DNA of 64,000 nucleotides. It comes from Capnocytophaga periodontitidis (lineage in GTDB: Bacteria > Bacteroidota > Bacteroidia > Flavobacteriales > Flavobacteriaceae). The stretch covers positions 434,001 through 498,000 of the forward strand of contig NZ_JAEFDB010000001.1 in assembly GCF_016126015.1 (NCBI RefSeq). Direction: 5' to 3'. A program made the translations under genes and the position numbers. A model generated the notes under the pieces. That model had not been told where the DNA came from and made no database searches. It worked only from the letters and a program-made list of their open reading frames with translations. This document shows positions 1 through 10,256 of the stretch, piece after piece (position 1 is the stretch's first letter; every line of letters begins with the position of its first letter).

Positions 1-694
1 TGTTGTTGTTTCTTAATTCCTCAGGTATTATCCCCAATACCTTATACCACGCTTGGGCGTTCTCACAAGTGGGGTCTAAGCCTTTGCCTTTGGTATAAAA
101 AGGCTCCCATTGCCAATCCTCACCCCCTGTACAACCGATAGCAGCGTAGTTCATCAGGAATTCCTTAAAGTTATCGGCTATATAAAGCCCGTGGTTCTCA
201 CTACCATCATGACTGAGATACACAACCTTACCATAGTTCTCTGGCTCTAACTCAATAGCGATGTAATCGCCGTTGCCTACTTGGTGAAAGGACATTTTAT
301 TATGCCAAACGCAATCATATTCGTTATTGTAATCGGGATATACCTCTTTTACCCAACCTTTGCGATCGTCCTCATAGTCCAAAAGCAAATCCAATCCAAA
401 AAGCAACTGTCCGCGAAAGATTTCAACTAATTTATCAGGTAGAGAAATGTCTCCCTCATCCGTAATATCATTAATATCCCAATAAAAATCCAAATGAGCA
501 GTGTTTTCTAAGAGTACTTCGCGGAAATGTGAAGGCAATGTATAGCCTAATTTTGCCTCTACGGCTTTGATTTTGTCCTCTGTAGCAGGTTTTTCTATCG
601 TAAGAGGTTCTATCTCGCCACCAAGGTCTTCTATCTTTTCTAAAAATAGATTTAAGCGCTTTTTAAAAAGCTCAAAATTGAAAGTTGTTTTCAT
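1..694 (-). CDS. SMI1/KNR4 (SUKH) family protein, 3' end cut by window
   Basis: The gene reads leftward from ATG at 694 and is still open at base 1, so the C-terminus is missing (231 residues visible). The N-terminal part, with ATEDKIKAVEAKLGYTLPSHFREVLLENT, broken here at HF for reference, follows the SUKH pattern of a short helix and then LGYxLPxxFR. Acidic and aromatic stretches follow. SUKH proteins often act as immunity proteins against secreted or contact-delivered toxins, or are solitary housekeeping copies. No toxin gene is adjacent; a Fic gene lies just downstream on the same strand. Family call is good, role inferred. Confidence 0.8.
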   Translation of the reverse strand, partial: MKTTFNFELFKKRLNLFLEKIEDLGGEIEPLTIEKPATEDKIKAVEAKLGYTLPSHFREVLLENTAHLDFYWDINDITDEGDISLPDKLVEIFRGQLLFGLDLLLDYEDDRKGWVKEVYPDYNNEYDCVWHNKMSFHQVGNGDYIAIELEPENYGKVVYLSHDGSENHGLYIADNFKEFLMNYAAIGCTGGEDWQWEPFYTKGKGLDPTCENAQAWYKVLGIIPEELRNNN

Positions 695-713
695 AATAAT
701 ACTTATTTTAAGA

Positions 714-1775
714 TTAATTGTTTGTTTTTACTTCCCAAAAGCCATTTCGCTTACCATTTTTGCGTTCGATAAGTCCTTTTTCTACCAGATTTGCTGTAAT
801 AGTCTTTACGGTACGTTCCGATTTTCCTATATGCTCAGCAATAATCTTTTGAGTAGCGGTAGGATTTTGTTGTAAGTATTGTAATACTGCCATTTCCTCC
901 AAAGTGCAATTCAAAGTGCAAAATTTGCCCTTTGGAATTTGCTCTTTTGCACTTTGAAGTTCATCCCCTACTAATAAATACCTATTTTTAAGCTCGTTTC
1001 CCTCGCCTAAAATTAGGTTTCTAAAGAAACGTTCTATGTATTCAGTAGTTGCTGTTATCCCTTTAGTAAGGTTGTTGTAATTGGCACGGACTAAAGCGTT
1101 ACGAAAATACCAAGAATGATAGGCAAAGGCTTCATTGCTCATCGCAAAGCCAAAGGTACGCAAATATTGAATCGTGAAAACCGCCGTTGTACGGGTGTTG
1201 CCCTCACCAAAAGGGTGTATTTGCCAGAGTCCTGATACAAATTTAGCTATGTGTTTGATAGCTTCCTCCACAAGCAAGCCTTGATAAGAAAAACGCTTTT
1301 CTTGCTCGAAATCATAATCCAAAGTCTCACGCAAATTGTGTGTACTGGCGTAGAGAACCGTGTCTCCACCGAGTACCCACTCCTTTTTGGTGATATTGTA
1401 GTCGCGCAATTTGCCTGCAAACTTGTAAATACCAGTGAATAACTTGCGATGAATGCCTATATATGCCACTGGGGAAAAGCTAAAAGCTGACTCGGTAAGC
1501 AGTTCAGTGATGTGCGCCGAAACTTTGTCGGCTTCCTCAGTGCGCTCTTCTCCCTGCTCGTGGCGTACTGTCTTGGACTGATAATAACTATCAATGAGGT
1601 GCTTAGCCTCCTCCATAGTAATATCCCCCTCGATGTGTTGCTTAGCTGTTTGCACGAGATAATCCGAAGGTTTCAATCCGTCTACCGCCTGCAAGCCAAT
1701 AGCTGTCTGCCACGCCTCACCTTTTTCACGACGATGGGGTTCAGTTTCCCTTATATATTGCTCGAAGTCATTCAT
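714..1775 (-). CDS. Fic/DOC family protein with C-terminal winged helix
   Basis: This 353-residue protein carries a Fic core motif HPFGEGNTRT near residue 190, a variant of HxFx(D/E)GNGRxxR with Thr replacing the second Gly. The Fic fold normally transfers AMP or another nucleotide from a cofactor onto a hydroxyl side chain of a target protein. The C-terminal 70 residues (EEMAVLQYLQQNP, then a TxKxIAxxIGxSxRTVK pattern) form a winged helix of the kind used for DNA binding in large chromosomal Fic proteins. It lies 19 bases upstream of the SUKH-like gene on the same strand. Catalytic His, Phe and Arg are present, so it is probably active. Confidence 0.88.
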   Translation of the reverse strand: MNDFEQYIRETEPHRREKGEAWQTAIGLQAVDGLKPSDYLVQTAKQHIEGDITMEEAKHLIDSYYQSKTVRHEQGEERTEEADKVSAHITELLTESAFSFSPVAYIGIHRKLFTGIYKFAGKLRDYNITKKEWVLGGDTVLYASTHNLRETLDYDFEQEKRFSYQGLLVEEAIKHIAKFVSGLWQIHPFGEGNTRTTAVFTIQYLRTFGFAMSNEAFAYHSWYFRNALVRANYNNLTKGITATTEYIERFFRNLILGEGNELKNRYLLVGDELQSAKEQIPKGKFCTLNCTLEEMAVLQYLQQNPTATQKIIAEHIGKSERTVKTITANLVEKGLIERKNGKRNGFWEVKTNN

Positions 1776-1797
1776 TTTGCGACATTTCTACTTCTTA

Positions 1798-2238
1798 TTA
1801 ATCCTTTACACCTATAAAAATATCTACTTCGGAGGCATCCCCTTGCTGAGACTTCTCGGTGTAGCGCTCATAGTCATATATATAAGTGCGATTGAGCGTA
1901 GCGTCGTTGTCCCAGATATGTTGCCACATTGCACCTACTGCCTGAGGCATTGTGCCTTTGGCTACAAACTTTTCAAAAGTTTGTTCAGGAAATTCCCTAC
2001 CTTCTAAGCCGTCGGGAATCGTGCTGAGCGTGGTAACTTCCACCCCTATCATACAAGTGTAAGGCTCGGTATAGTCCTTTTGGTAATCGGTGTAGATGCT
2101 GTAAATGGCATCGCTTACCTTATTGGGTATTTTTGCCAAAAGTTGCTCGCTAAAAAAGCGTTGCCAAAGGTTCCCGATGTCCTGCATCGCTTGTCCGTTC
2201 TGATTGGTAGTGCGTACACTGATTCCTATGATTTTCAT
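1798..2238 (-). CDS. GyrI-like / AraC effector-binding domain protein
   Basis: A free-standing 146-residue protein that begins MKIIGISVRTTN. It contains the pattern IGVEV, a PDGLEGREFPEQTFEKFVAKG segment (split by its Pro-rich turn) and a late MWQHIW, followed by an acidic C-terminus with DIFIGV. This is the layout of the SHS2/GyrI-like small-molecule binding domain also found at the end of AraC regulators. Stand-alone copies bind hydrophobic ligands or gyrase; the ligand here cannot be told. It is in line with the Fic gene (22-base gap). Its downstream partner is not functionally linked by anything visible. Confidence 0.65.
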   Translation of the reverse strand: MKIIGISVRTTNQNGQAMQDIGNLWQRFFSEQLLAKIPNKVSDAIYSIYTDYQKDYTEPYTCMIGVEVTTLSTIPDGLEGREFPEQTFEKFVAKGTMPQAVGAMWQHIWDNDATLNRTYIYDYERYTEKSQQGDASEVDIFIGVKD

Positions 2239-2316
2239 TTTTTATATGATTAATTCTTTGTCGTTTTTCCTCGTTTAGTTTTTTCTATAATTATAGACAT
2301 TTTGGATTTTTAGAAT

Positions 2317-3807
2317 TTATCTTATAAAATCTTTACCTATTTCCTTTTTAACGGTATTAAAAATTTCAGGATTATTCATTTCTTGCCAATTGTATTTTAA
2401 ATACTTAGTTCGGTCAAAGTTATTGTTTTTCCTCGTATAAATCCAAATGAAATCTTTATCGCATATAACTATCCTATTGGCATTTAATCTAAGAGCATAC
2501 GATTGTGCTTGCTGAAAAGTTTCTTCTAGTTCTGCATTAGATTTGATATAAAACTTTGTTTCTAATATCATTTTGCCTTTCTCATAACCTTTTTGGGTTT
2601 CAGCAAAGAACACATAATCAGGAAAATTGCGCTCTCCTCGTCCCATTCTTACAGGAAGCTGTCGAACCCAATCATTTTCTGAATAATTAAGGTCTTTCAG
2701 AAAAGGTTCTACTATTTTAACCTCTACTTCTCGTTCGTTTTTGCAATCTTTATTAGGAGTAAAGTTGGCAGACGAGAGTTTAGGTAACCGAGAAATATCC
2801 TCTCCCTTTTGTTCTAGTATTTCTAAAATACGAGTATAGTCCTCATTATGAAGTCTTGTACCATTCACTCCTTGAAAGTTCTTTCGAACAATTGGAAGTC
2901 CCTTTAAATGCTCATCTGTTTTTATTTCAGCAAGAGTAATAGGTTTAATATGTTGGATATGCCCTAATGTTATACTTCCATAATAATGGAAAAAAGGGTC
3001 TCGGACACCATCATTTACAGCTCTACAAACAAATTCAATACTGCTTTTGGGAGAAAGACAATACATAAGGATAATATCTCCTTTCAAAGTATCTTGATTG
3101 CCTTGCCAAAAATAAGTTGTTTCTTCTTTGGCTTCTATTAAATAAGGATAATCATCTTTTGCTCCACCACATAACCAAATATTAGTAGGTTTAGGCAAGA
3201 TTTCTTCTTTTTCTTTCCCAATAAATTTAGGGGCAAAATCATAAAGGAAAGCACATAGTTCAAATATGGTAAGGTTATTTTGTTTTCTAAATTCATTCCA
3301 AAGTTTACAAAATTCTAAGTAGTACAAAGCCCTTTCTCTTTTGTCTTTTCTTAGAGGAACTTTTGGTAGTTCAACATTAAAAGTATCTGCTATTTTCTGT
3401 AATTTAGAAAAATTCATAAAAAAGAAGTAAGGAATATATAGGGGGGCTTCTATTTCTTCTTCTTTTAAATTAAATAAAGCTAATGATAAAGGTTCAATAA
3501 CTGAAATGATAAATTCATATTCTTTAGGATAAAAAATATCAAACTTTTCTTCTTTTTCATCATCAAAACCTTTTAATCCTTCTTCTAAAATATATAAGTA
3601 AAGGTCTTTTAGCTCTATTTCATTAGGAATCTCTGCATAATCTATAATATCTATTAAGATATTTAGATAATAATCTAAATTCTTATTTTTATCAACAGCA
3701 AATTTAGAAAGAATATCATCTAGATATCCTTCCTCAAAAAGCTTAATCACTTCTTGCCCTTCTTTACTCTCTTTATAGTTGTTCCAAATGAATTGATTTA
3801 GTTCCAT
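2317..3807 (-). CDS. Putative modification-dependent restriction enzyme (EVE-like plus PD-(D/E)XK nuclease)
   Basis: 496 residues in three parts. Residues 1-200 are helical, with no recognised family. Residues about 205-320 resemble an EVE/PUA-type domain: a FWQGNQ aromatic patch, then GDIILMYCLSP, then KPITLAEIK and LPIVRKNFQG near the end. EVE domains read modified bases. Residues about 355-470 look like the HsdR-type nuclease domain, with NEREVEVKIVEPFL, a PDYVFF aspartate, then the ILETKF core (E-x-K) and a Q-rich helix. Together this suggests a type IV-like enzyme cutting modified DNA, or a single-gene defence protein. It stands among stable chromosomal genes. The domain reading is mine by eye. 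Confidence 0.6.
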   Translation of the reverse strand: MELNQFIWNNYKESKEGQEVIKLFEEGYLDDILSKFAVDKNKNLDYYLNILIDIIDYAEIPNEIELKDLYLYILEEGLKGFDDEKEEKFDIFYPKEYEFIISVIEPLSLALFNLKEEEIEAPLYIPYFFFMNFSKLQKIADTFNVELPKVPLRKDKRERALYYLEFCKLWNEFRKQNNLTIFELCAFLYDFAPKFIGKEKEEILPKPTNIWLCGGAKDDYPYLIEAKEETTYFWQGNQDTLKGDIILMYCLSPKSSIEFVCRAVNDGVRDPFFHYYGSITLGHIQHIKPITLAEIKTDEHLKGLPIVRKNFQGVNGTRLHNEDYTRILEILEQKGEDISRLPKLSSANFTPNKDCKNEREVEVKIVEPFLKDLNYSENDWVRQLPVRMGRGERNFPDYVFFAETQKGYEKGKMILETKFYIKSNAELEETFQQAQSYALRLNANRIVICDKDFIWIYTRKNNNFDRTKYLKYNWQEMNNPEIFNTVKKEIGKDFIR

Positions 3808-3926
3808 ATGGTTTTATTTTTTGGTTTTTAGCTGAAAAAAACTCTGGCAAAGCTCATTTTAATCACCTTTTTGTGCCATAAACTTTGCCAAAGTGCTGTG
3901 ATTAACCATTAATCATTAATAATTAA

Positions 3927-5555
<1,629 letters not shown>

Positions 5556-5573
5556 TTAATGTTTAATGATTAA

Positions 5574-6062
5574 TTAAAGATCTACGGTAAAAATAGTATT
5601 TAATTGGTTTTTCAAAGCATATTTATAAAAATCTAATACCCCTTTGCTCCAACTCAACAAATAGTTAAGTTCTTCCTCGTTTTTAGTATATGAGTAGTCT
5701 GAGGGAATTTTGTCAAAATTTTTTTTGATAATCTCTTGTAGATTATTCTCTTCAAGATAGTCTACAATTTTTTGAATATTATCGAGGTCATTCACAAATA
5801 TTATACAATCATTATGATCCAATAATAAATAACCTCCAAAAACAATATTAGGAGCTATTCCCTCTTCTTTATACCAATCTCCCTCACAAAGACAATAGTG
5901 AATGCCTTCCCACGCTTTATCTATCTGATAACTTTTGGGTGTACCCAAGAGATTTTCTTCAATAGTGTTGAGCATATAAGCATACATCTTGTCATCATCT
6001 TGTTCTGCAATAGCATCTACCTGCTCATCACTAAGTGCATAAAAAACGCCTAATCGTGCCAT
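5574..6062 (-). CDS. DUF1877-like protein
   Basis: A 162-residue soluble protein if started at the ATG for MARLGVFYALS; an upstream in-frame ATG at 6092 adds ten residues (MHFLNFRINN) without similarity to the family start. The visible pattern is GVFYALSDEQV near the start, DKAWEGIHYCL in the middle, then FGGYLL. A late helical region contains LEENN and WSKGVLDFYKYA. This is the DUF1877 (YfbM) pattern. The function is unknown for the whole family. It sits 27 bases downstream of nothing obviously related and is transcribed toward the ABC-F gene. Confidence 0.7.
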   Translation of the reverse strand: MARLGVFYALSDEQVDAIAEQDDDKMYAYMLNTIEENLLGTPKSYQIDKAWEGIHYCLCEGDWYKEEGIAPNIVFGGYLLLDHNDCIIFVNDLDNIQKIVDYLEENNLQEIIKKNFDKIPSDYSYTKNEEELNYLLSWSKGVLDFYKYALKNQLNTIFTVDL

Positions 6063-6143
6063 ATTGTTTATTCTAAAGTTTAAAAAATGCAAAAGTACGG
6101 AATATTTGTAAGATATGGAAATAGTTGCCTATGTATAAGAAAT

Positions 6144-6542
6144 TTATTCTCTTAGTTCTCTCTCCATTTTTCTTACAAAGCGGTGGAGCTCTTTGCTCTT
6201 ATAAAAATCAAAACAATCCAAACAAATAAGGTTTGCCTTAGGATCTGCCATTTCATTCTTTAATAGTCCGCTGGGAAACTCAAACTGTGTATTTTGGATC
6301 ACGAAATCCTTTGTCTTTTCTAAACCCTCTAACCCATAATGAAAAAATACAACCCCATCTATATGGTCATTAGGAAATCGAAAAGTGCTGTCTATTCGAT
6401 TGTAATTATGCTCCATACATAAGTAGAACGCATATTTTTTGAGTAGTTTTATACGATCTCTTTTTGTCAAATCTGGTAAGGTAGGCTTACAAGAAGACAA
6501 CAAAACAACTATAATAAGCGATATTACTTTGATAATTTTCAT
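6144..6542 (-). CDS. Small predicted lipoprotein
   Basis: 132 residues. The first 18 form a signal peptide with a lipobox-like end (VVLLSSCKP), placing the mature Cys at residue 18; the protein would be anchored to the outer or inner membrane. The rest is charged and has a C-x2-C pair (LICLDC) near residue 105 that might bind a metal or form a disulphide. I do not recognise a family. It lies 10 bases downstream of the methyltransferase stop on the same strand, so it may be co-transcribed. Confidence 0.65.
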   Translation of the reverse strand: MKIIKVISLIIVVLLSSCKPTLPDLTKRDRIKLLKKYAFYLCMEHNYNRIDSTFRFPNDHIDGVVFFHYGLEGLEKTKDFVIQNTQFEFPSGLLKNEMADPKANLICLDCFDFYKSKELHRFVRKMERELRE

Positions 6543-6552
6543 AAGCTACTAT

Positions 6553-7248
6553 TTACTTCTCAGCAGTTACTATCAGTGCCATTGATTTTCCCTTATCAAA
6601 AGAATCTTTTTTGAAATTACCATATAGGTTGATGGCTTGAAATCCTATTTTGGTGAGCCATTGGGTGAGTTCGTGGGCGAAAATAGGTTGTAACAGTTCT
6701 TCATTTTCTATGGTATCGTCTAAAATAGTCTTGAAACGGATTTTTCCTTCCTTATTGAGATAGTAAAATCGCTCAAACTTCACCTTATCGTTGGCTATCA
6801 AGGGAAGATTACCGAGGTAATCGCCTTGTTGCTGGGCTAAATACTTTTCAAAATTGACCAATTGCAGGACGAGTTTACCCCCTTGAGTGAGTTGTCCATA
6901 AGCTTTTTGCAAAAAGAGCTGTACGGAGGCCTTACTATCCAAATGAGGGAGCGTATTACCGATACAAACAATGTTATCAAAGGTGGAAAGCTCATCAATA
7001 GTAAGCATATTGCGCTGTTGTACAGTAATGTCTTTTTCGGCAGCTTTGGCAATCAATCGCTCACTGAGGTCAATAGCGGTAACTTCGTATCCTTGTGAGC
7101 TTAGGTAAGCGGTAAGATTGCCGGTAGCAGCACCTACATCGAGGACAGTATGCCCTCGAAGTTCATTCGCAAAAAATGTTTGGTGAGCTGGAGATAGTGG
7201 AAAGATAAAGTCGTATTTTTCTGCAATTTTGTTATAGAATTTTGACAT
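6553..7248 (-). CDS. Class I SAM-dependent methyltransferase
   Basis: 231 residues with motif I VLDVGAATGNLT near residue 36, the acidic motif II end AIDLSERLI, motif post-I around NMLTIDEL and IVCIGNTLPHL as the motif IV region. The later beta hairpin GGKLVLQLVNF is also typical. This is a small-molecule type class I methyltransferase (Methyltransf_25-like); the substrate cannot be inferred. The length is normal. It is followed by the lipoprotein gene and preceded by a 92-base gap holding the terminator of the upstream Lrp-type gene. Confidence 0.82.
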   Translation of the reverse strand: MSKFYNKIAEKYDFIFPLSPAHQTFFANELRGHTVLDVGAATGNLTAYLSSQGYEVTAIDLSERLIAKAAEKDITVQQRNMLTIDELSTFDNIVCIGNTLPHLDSKASVQLFLQKAYGQLTQGGKLVLQLVNFEKYLAQQQGDYLGNLPLIANDKVKFERFYYLNKEGKIRFKTILDDTIENEELLQPIFAHELTQWLTKIGFQAINLYGNFKKDSFDKGKSMALIVTAEK

Positions 7249-7285
7249 AATAAATAATAGATTTTTAAATAATGAAATATTTTTA

Positions 7286-7322
7286 TAATAAAAGAGCTGC
7301 CTATTTTAGGTAGCTCTTTCAA
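7286..7322 (-). terminator. Rho-independent terminator after the Lrp-type gene
   Basis: The minus strand reads AAAGAGCTACCT, a short loop, AGGCAGCTCTTT and then TTATTA. The stem lies about 20 bases after the stop of the regulator. Confidence 0.75.
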
Positions 7323-7340
7323 AGTTGTTTAAATACTATT

Positions 7341-7823
7341 TTATTGTAATTCACGGAAAGCTTTATGCAATAGGCGACGCTTGTCGTTGATAGATTCTTC
7401 CATAGAAATCATAGTTTCGGAACGAGCGACTCCTTGGATATCATCTATCATATATATAACTTCCTTGGCATGCTTGGTGTCACGAGCACGGATTTTGCAG
7501 AAGATATTGTATTGCCCTGAGGTAATGTGAGCCACCGTTACAAAAGGAATTTCTTCCAAACGTTCTAATACAAATTGAGCCTGATGATTACGCTCTAAAA
7601 AAATTCCTACATACGCTATAAAAGTATAGCCCAATCGTTCATAATCTACTGTGAGTGTAGAACCTTTAATGATACCAAGTTCCTCCATTTTTCGTACTCT
7701 TACGTGAACAGTCCCCGCTGAAATTTCCAACTGCTTGGCTATCTCAGTAAAAGGGGTTCGAGTATCATCAATCAACAGATCTAATATTTGATGATCAGTT
7801 TCATCTAATTTGTATCTCGCCAT
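7341..7823 (-). CDS. Lrp/AsnC family transcriptional regulator
   Basis: 160 residues. Residues 1-60 hold the Lrp winged-helix DNA-binding domain (LDETDHQILDLL, then TPFTEIAKQLEISAGTVHVR). Residues 70-150 hold the RAM ligand-binding and oligomerisation domain, with FVTVAHITSGQYNIF in the typical position. Lrp/AsnC proteins sense amino acids and regulate metabolism genes as octamers. Length and domain order are normal. The neighbouring M14 peptidase gene, 102 bases upstream on the same strand, may be unrelated. Confidence 0.92.
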   Translation of the reverse strand: MARYKLDETDHQILDLLIDDTRTPFTEIAKQLEISAGTVHVRVRKMEELGIIKGSTLTVDYERLGYTFIAYVGIFLERNHQAQFVLERLEEIPFVTVAHITSGQYNIFCKIRARDTKHAKEVIYMIDDIQGVARSETMISMEESINDKRRLLHKAFRELQ

Positions 7824-7925
7824 CTATTATATTTTTATAATTTACTCAGCGCGCAAAGTAAGTATTTTATTTTGAATTATCCAAATAAAAAGACTTATTT
7901 TTTACATTTTCTGTATTACTTTGTG

Positions 7926-8972
7926 TTAAAGCTTTTGTAAATCTAAACTATTTTCAATAGAACTTTTATTGATAGGAGCATTAAGATATTTAGATAGGGG
8001 TATTTCTTTATGCCCATATTTAGTGGATAAATCACCAATTTCAACAATATAAGGGACAAACGAGATTTGAGTATTTTCTAAAACTTCTTTGTAAAGAATA
8101 CCTACATCATTACCACTATGTGTATCATCACGCAAAATAATATCATAAAAACATTTGTCGTTTTCCGGTATATTGAAGTAATCTGCATAGTTTACATTTG
8201 TAATATAAGAAGTAGCGATGTAATCTAATGCTGTTAAAATAGCTATTGCTATATAAGATCTTGTGTGTTCACGGTTGTAATCATTAGGGTAATGTCCTGC
8301 TTCAAAAAGGATTGTAGGTGTACCTAATGAAGTATATTTATCTCCAGTACAGTTGATATTAAAACTATCGTCAAAACGCGCTATTTGATTAGGTATATGA
8401 TGTTGTAAAATGCTATTCATTACAACAATTAGCTCCATTGCTTTCTGTCGTACTTCGTTGATATTACGTTCTTTATTATAAGCAGGAGCTAAGAAAGAAA
8501 CTGTGGCTGGAAATGGAGTTCGTCCTACACTGAAAATAGTTCGTTGATCGTGCAGATTAAAGCAATAATCAGGCTGTACAAGGTCATAAGCTTTACGCAA
8601 ACACTTGCTTTCAGGCTGTGTTAGCTCGTGAGCATCACGATTGAGGTCAATATTGTTGAAGTTTACACGTGTAAACAATTTAGCTCCGTCGGGGTTTAGC
8701 ATTGGGATACAATAGATACTCAATTCGGATAAAATATTAGCTGTTTTAAGTTTTAATAATACATCAAAAAAAGCTTTAGTAGTAGTAGATTCATTACCGT
8801 GCATTTGTGACCAAAGTAATATTTTTTTATTACCTTTACCTACTCTATACAAGTTAATGGGAATACCTTTAACAGAGTTTCCTAAGTGAATAATTTCATC
8901 AAAGGGATATTTATCTAAAAGAGGAATAATCATTTGATAGGTAATATAACGTCCTGAAAGTCTTTTTTCCAT
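7926..8972 (-). CDS. M14-family zinc carboxypeptidase
   Basis: 348 residues. The zinc-binding H-x2-E motif is in SQMHGNESTT (about residue 54), and the third ligand is probably the His of FNLHDQ (about residue 140). PMLNPDGA and IDLNRDAHEL in between match the substrate-binding Asn-Arg pair of the family. The catalytic Glu may be the one in ILFEAGHYP near residue 222. There is no signal peptide, so it is likely cytoplasmic and acts on peptides or peptidoglycan fragments. The promoter-proximal region upstream is shared with the divergent XRE gene and carries palindromic sites. Confidence 0.88.
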   Translation of the reverse strand: MEKRLSGRYITYQMIIPLLDKYPFDEIIHLGNSVKGIPINLYRVGKGNKKILLWSQMHGNESTTTKAFFDVLLKLKTANILSELSIYCIPMLNPDGAKLFTRVNFNNIDLNRDAHELTQPESKCLRKAYDLVQPDYCFNLHDQRTIFSVGRTPFPATVSFLAPAYNKERNINEVRQKAMELIVVMNSILQHHIPNQIARFDDSFNINCTGDKYTSLGTPTILFEAGHYPNDYNREHTRSYIAIAILTALDYIATSYITNVNYADYFNIPENDKCFYDIILRDDTHSGNDVGILYKEVLENTQISFVPYIVEIGDLSTKYGHKEIPLSKYLNAPINKSSIENSLDLQKL

Positions 8973-9056
8973 TTATATATATTTTTTGAGGACAAAAATA
9001 AGAAATTTTTAATAGATGACAATTATATATATGTAAAAACTTAAACATGAAGATTT

Positions 9057-9124
9057 TTACAAATGTAATCTATAATTACATTTACATAAAATAGCATTAA
9101 CCTAATGGATTTTTACAGGTGTAA
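9057..9124. promoter_or_regulatory. Palindromic sites TTACANNTGTAA between divergent genes
   Basis: The 369-base space between the M14 gene and the XRE gene holds TTACAAATGTAA at 9057-9068 and TTACAGGTGTAA at 9113-9124, 56 bases apart and so five to six helical turns. An overlapping TGTAAT-N5-ATTACA palindrome lies at 9064-9080. These look like binding sites for a dimeric regulator, perhaps the Lrp-type or XRE protein next door. The rest of the gap is AT-rich with no gene. Confidence 0.5.
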
Positions 9125-9275
9125 TCACAATAAAAACAAACATTTTTTAGTAGAAAATCTCTCATAAAGGTACTATAGGAAATTTTTATAGTTTATTCAT
9201 TAATTGTTGTAAATAAATTAGTTATGTAAATTAAACAAATTAATACTTCAGTAGTTGGGAAAATATTATTGTTTT

Positions 9276-9312
9276 AAATTTGTATATCTCAAAATATTGA
9301 TTTACATTTGTA
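9276..9312 (+). promoter_or_regulatory. Promoter of the XRE regulator gene
   Basis: A TACATTTG box at about 9302-9309 (TAnnTTTG) has a TTTG element roughly 19 bases upstream. This is the flavobacterial sigma-A promoter form, and it lies about 30 bases before the ATG at 9342. Confidence 0.6.
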
Positions 9313-9341
9313 CATTCTTAATAAAAATGATATAAGTTATA

Positions 9342-9812
9342 ATGTTAAACACATCAGACTTTTCTATTCGCTTACAACAAGTGATGGATTATTATGGATT
9401 GAATGCAGCAGCTTTTGCCGATACTTTAGAAATTCAGCGTTCAGGAATATCACATCTTCTATCAGAACGCAATAAGCCGAGTTTAGATTTTATCTTAAAG
9501 CTTATAGAAAAATTTCCAGAGGTGGATATGTATTGGATAACTCAAGGAAAAGGAACATTTCCTCGTAAAGAGGATAAAGAAGTTTCCGTACCTAAAAAAG
9601 TACAACAACCTGACTTATTCAGTGATATTCCAGAAATAGAAATGGAAAGTCCCTCTCCTACTCTATCCTCTCCTATTAAAGAAGAAAAAAAAGTTAGTTT
9701 AGATAAAGAAGTATCTTTATCATCTTCTATAGTAAATAATACTGTAGGAAAGAAAATTAAGCGTATTATCTTTTTTTATGAAGATAATCATTTTGAAGTT
9801 TTTGATAGTTAG
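9342..9812 (+). CDS. XRE-family transcriptional regulator
   Basis: 156 residues. The N-terminal helix-turn-helix runs over residues 8-65 (YGLNAAAFADTLEIQRSGISH is the core, continuing LLSERNKPSLDFILKL). A WITQGKGTFP segment follows, as is usual in flavobacterial XRE proteins. The remainder is low-complexity and acidic, ending in a short beta segment (IKRIIFFYEDNHFEVF) shared by this chromosomal family. It sits immediately left of the first att repeat, so it is probably chromosomal and not part of element A. Confidence 0.8.
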   Translation: MLNTSDFSIRLQQVMDYYGLNAAAFADTLEIQRSGISHLLSERNKPSLDFILKLIEKFPEVDMYWITQGKGTFPRKEDKEVSVPKKVQQPDLFSDIPEIEMESPSPTLSSPIKEEKKVSLDKEVSLSSSIVNNTVGKKIKRIIFFYEDNHFEVFDS

Positions 9813-9858
9813 ATGCAGGAAAAAGCCCCAAACAAGCCCCATACATTTTAAGAAGTTA

Positions 9859-9913
9859 GGCGTAATTAGTTGATTATCAAACTAATTACGCCTATTTTGT
9901 AGCGGGAACTGGA
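9859..9913. repeat. attL-like 55-bp direct repeat (left copy)
   Basis: Bases 9859-9913 are identical to 38070-38124. The repeat contains an inverted repeat (GGCGTAATTAGTT ... AACTAATTACGCC), which is the transcription terminator of a minus-strand tRNA gene. It then has the sequence TAGCGGGAACTGGA, which is the reverse complement of the last bases of the tRNA. It marks the left edge of element A. Confidence 0.9.
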
Positions 9914-10089
9914 GGGGGTATACTCACTTCATATCCTGCAAATAATTAGCTATCAGTTGTTATTCTCTCTACAAAAAGAAGAATTTATAATGTAATTGAC
10001 ACAAAATAGACACAGTATTCCAAGTACTTTACTTCACAAACAAAGGTTTTGTTTCTCTCTATCTTTATATATCTATTTCTTTTATATGT

Positions 10090-10205
10090 TTTGTATGCAG
10101 TATAATAAAAAGAATATAAATATAAGAAAATAAAGCAATTACGTTCTGAATTTTTACATACAAATCTGCATACAAATCTTTTTGCATACAAATCTTTTTG
10201 TATGC
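10090..10205. repeat. Left-end cluster of GCATACAAA sites
   Basis: Exact GCATACAAA at 10168-10176 and 10184-10192, the near copy ACATACAAA at 10156-10164, and inverted copies at 10090-10098 and 10197-10205. The same 9-mer recurs at the right end. Such terminal clusters could be arm sites for the integrase or operators. The 343 bases between attL and the lipoprotein gene hold no gene. Confidence 0.55.
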
Positions 10206-10210
10206 GGAGC

Positions 10211-10255
10211 AAAAAAATCCACCTAAATGGAGGTAAACCATAGGTGGATTTTTTT
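10211..10255. terminator. Bidirectional terminator after the lipoprotein gene
   Basis: AAATCCACCT pairs with AGGTGGATTT around a 17-base loop, with A-run and T-run on the two sides. It sits directly after the stop of the leftward lipoprotein gene. Confidence 0.8.
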
Positions 10256-10256
10256 A

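Noticed and set aside
1251-2007. Rightward frames opposite the Fic and GyrI-like genes
   Set aside because: Antisense shadows without coding character.
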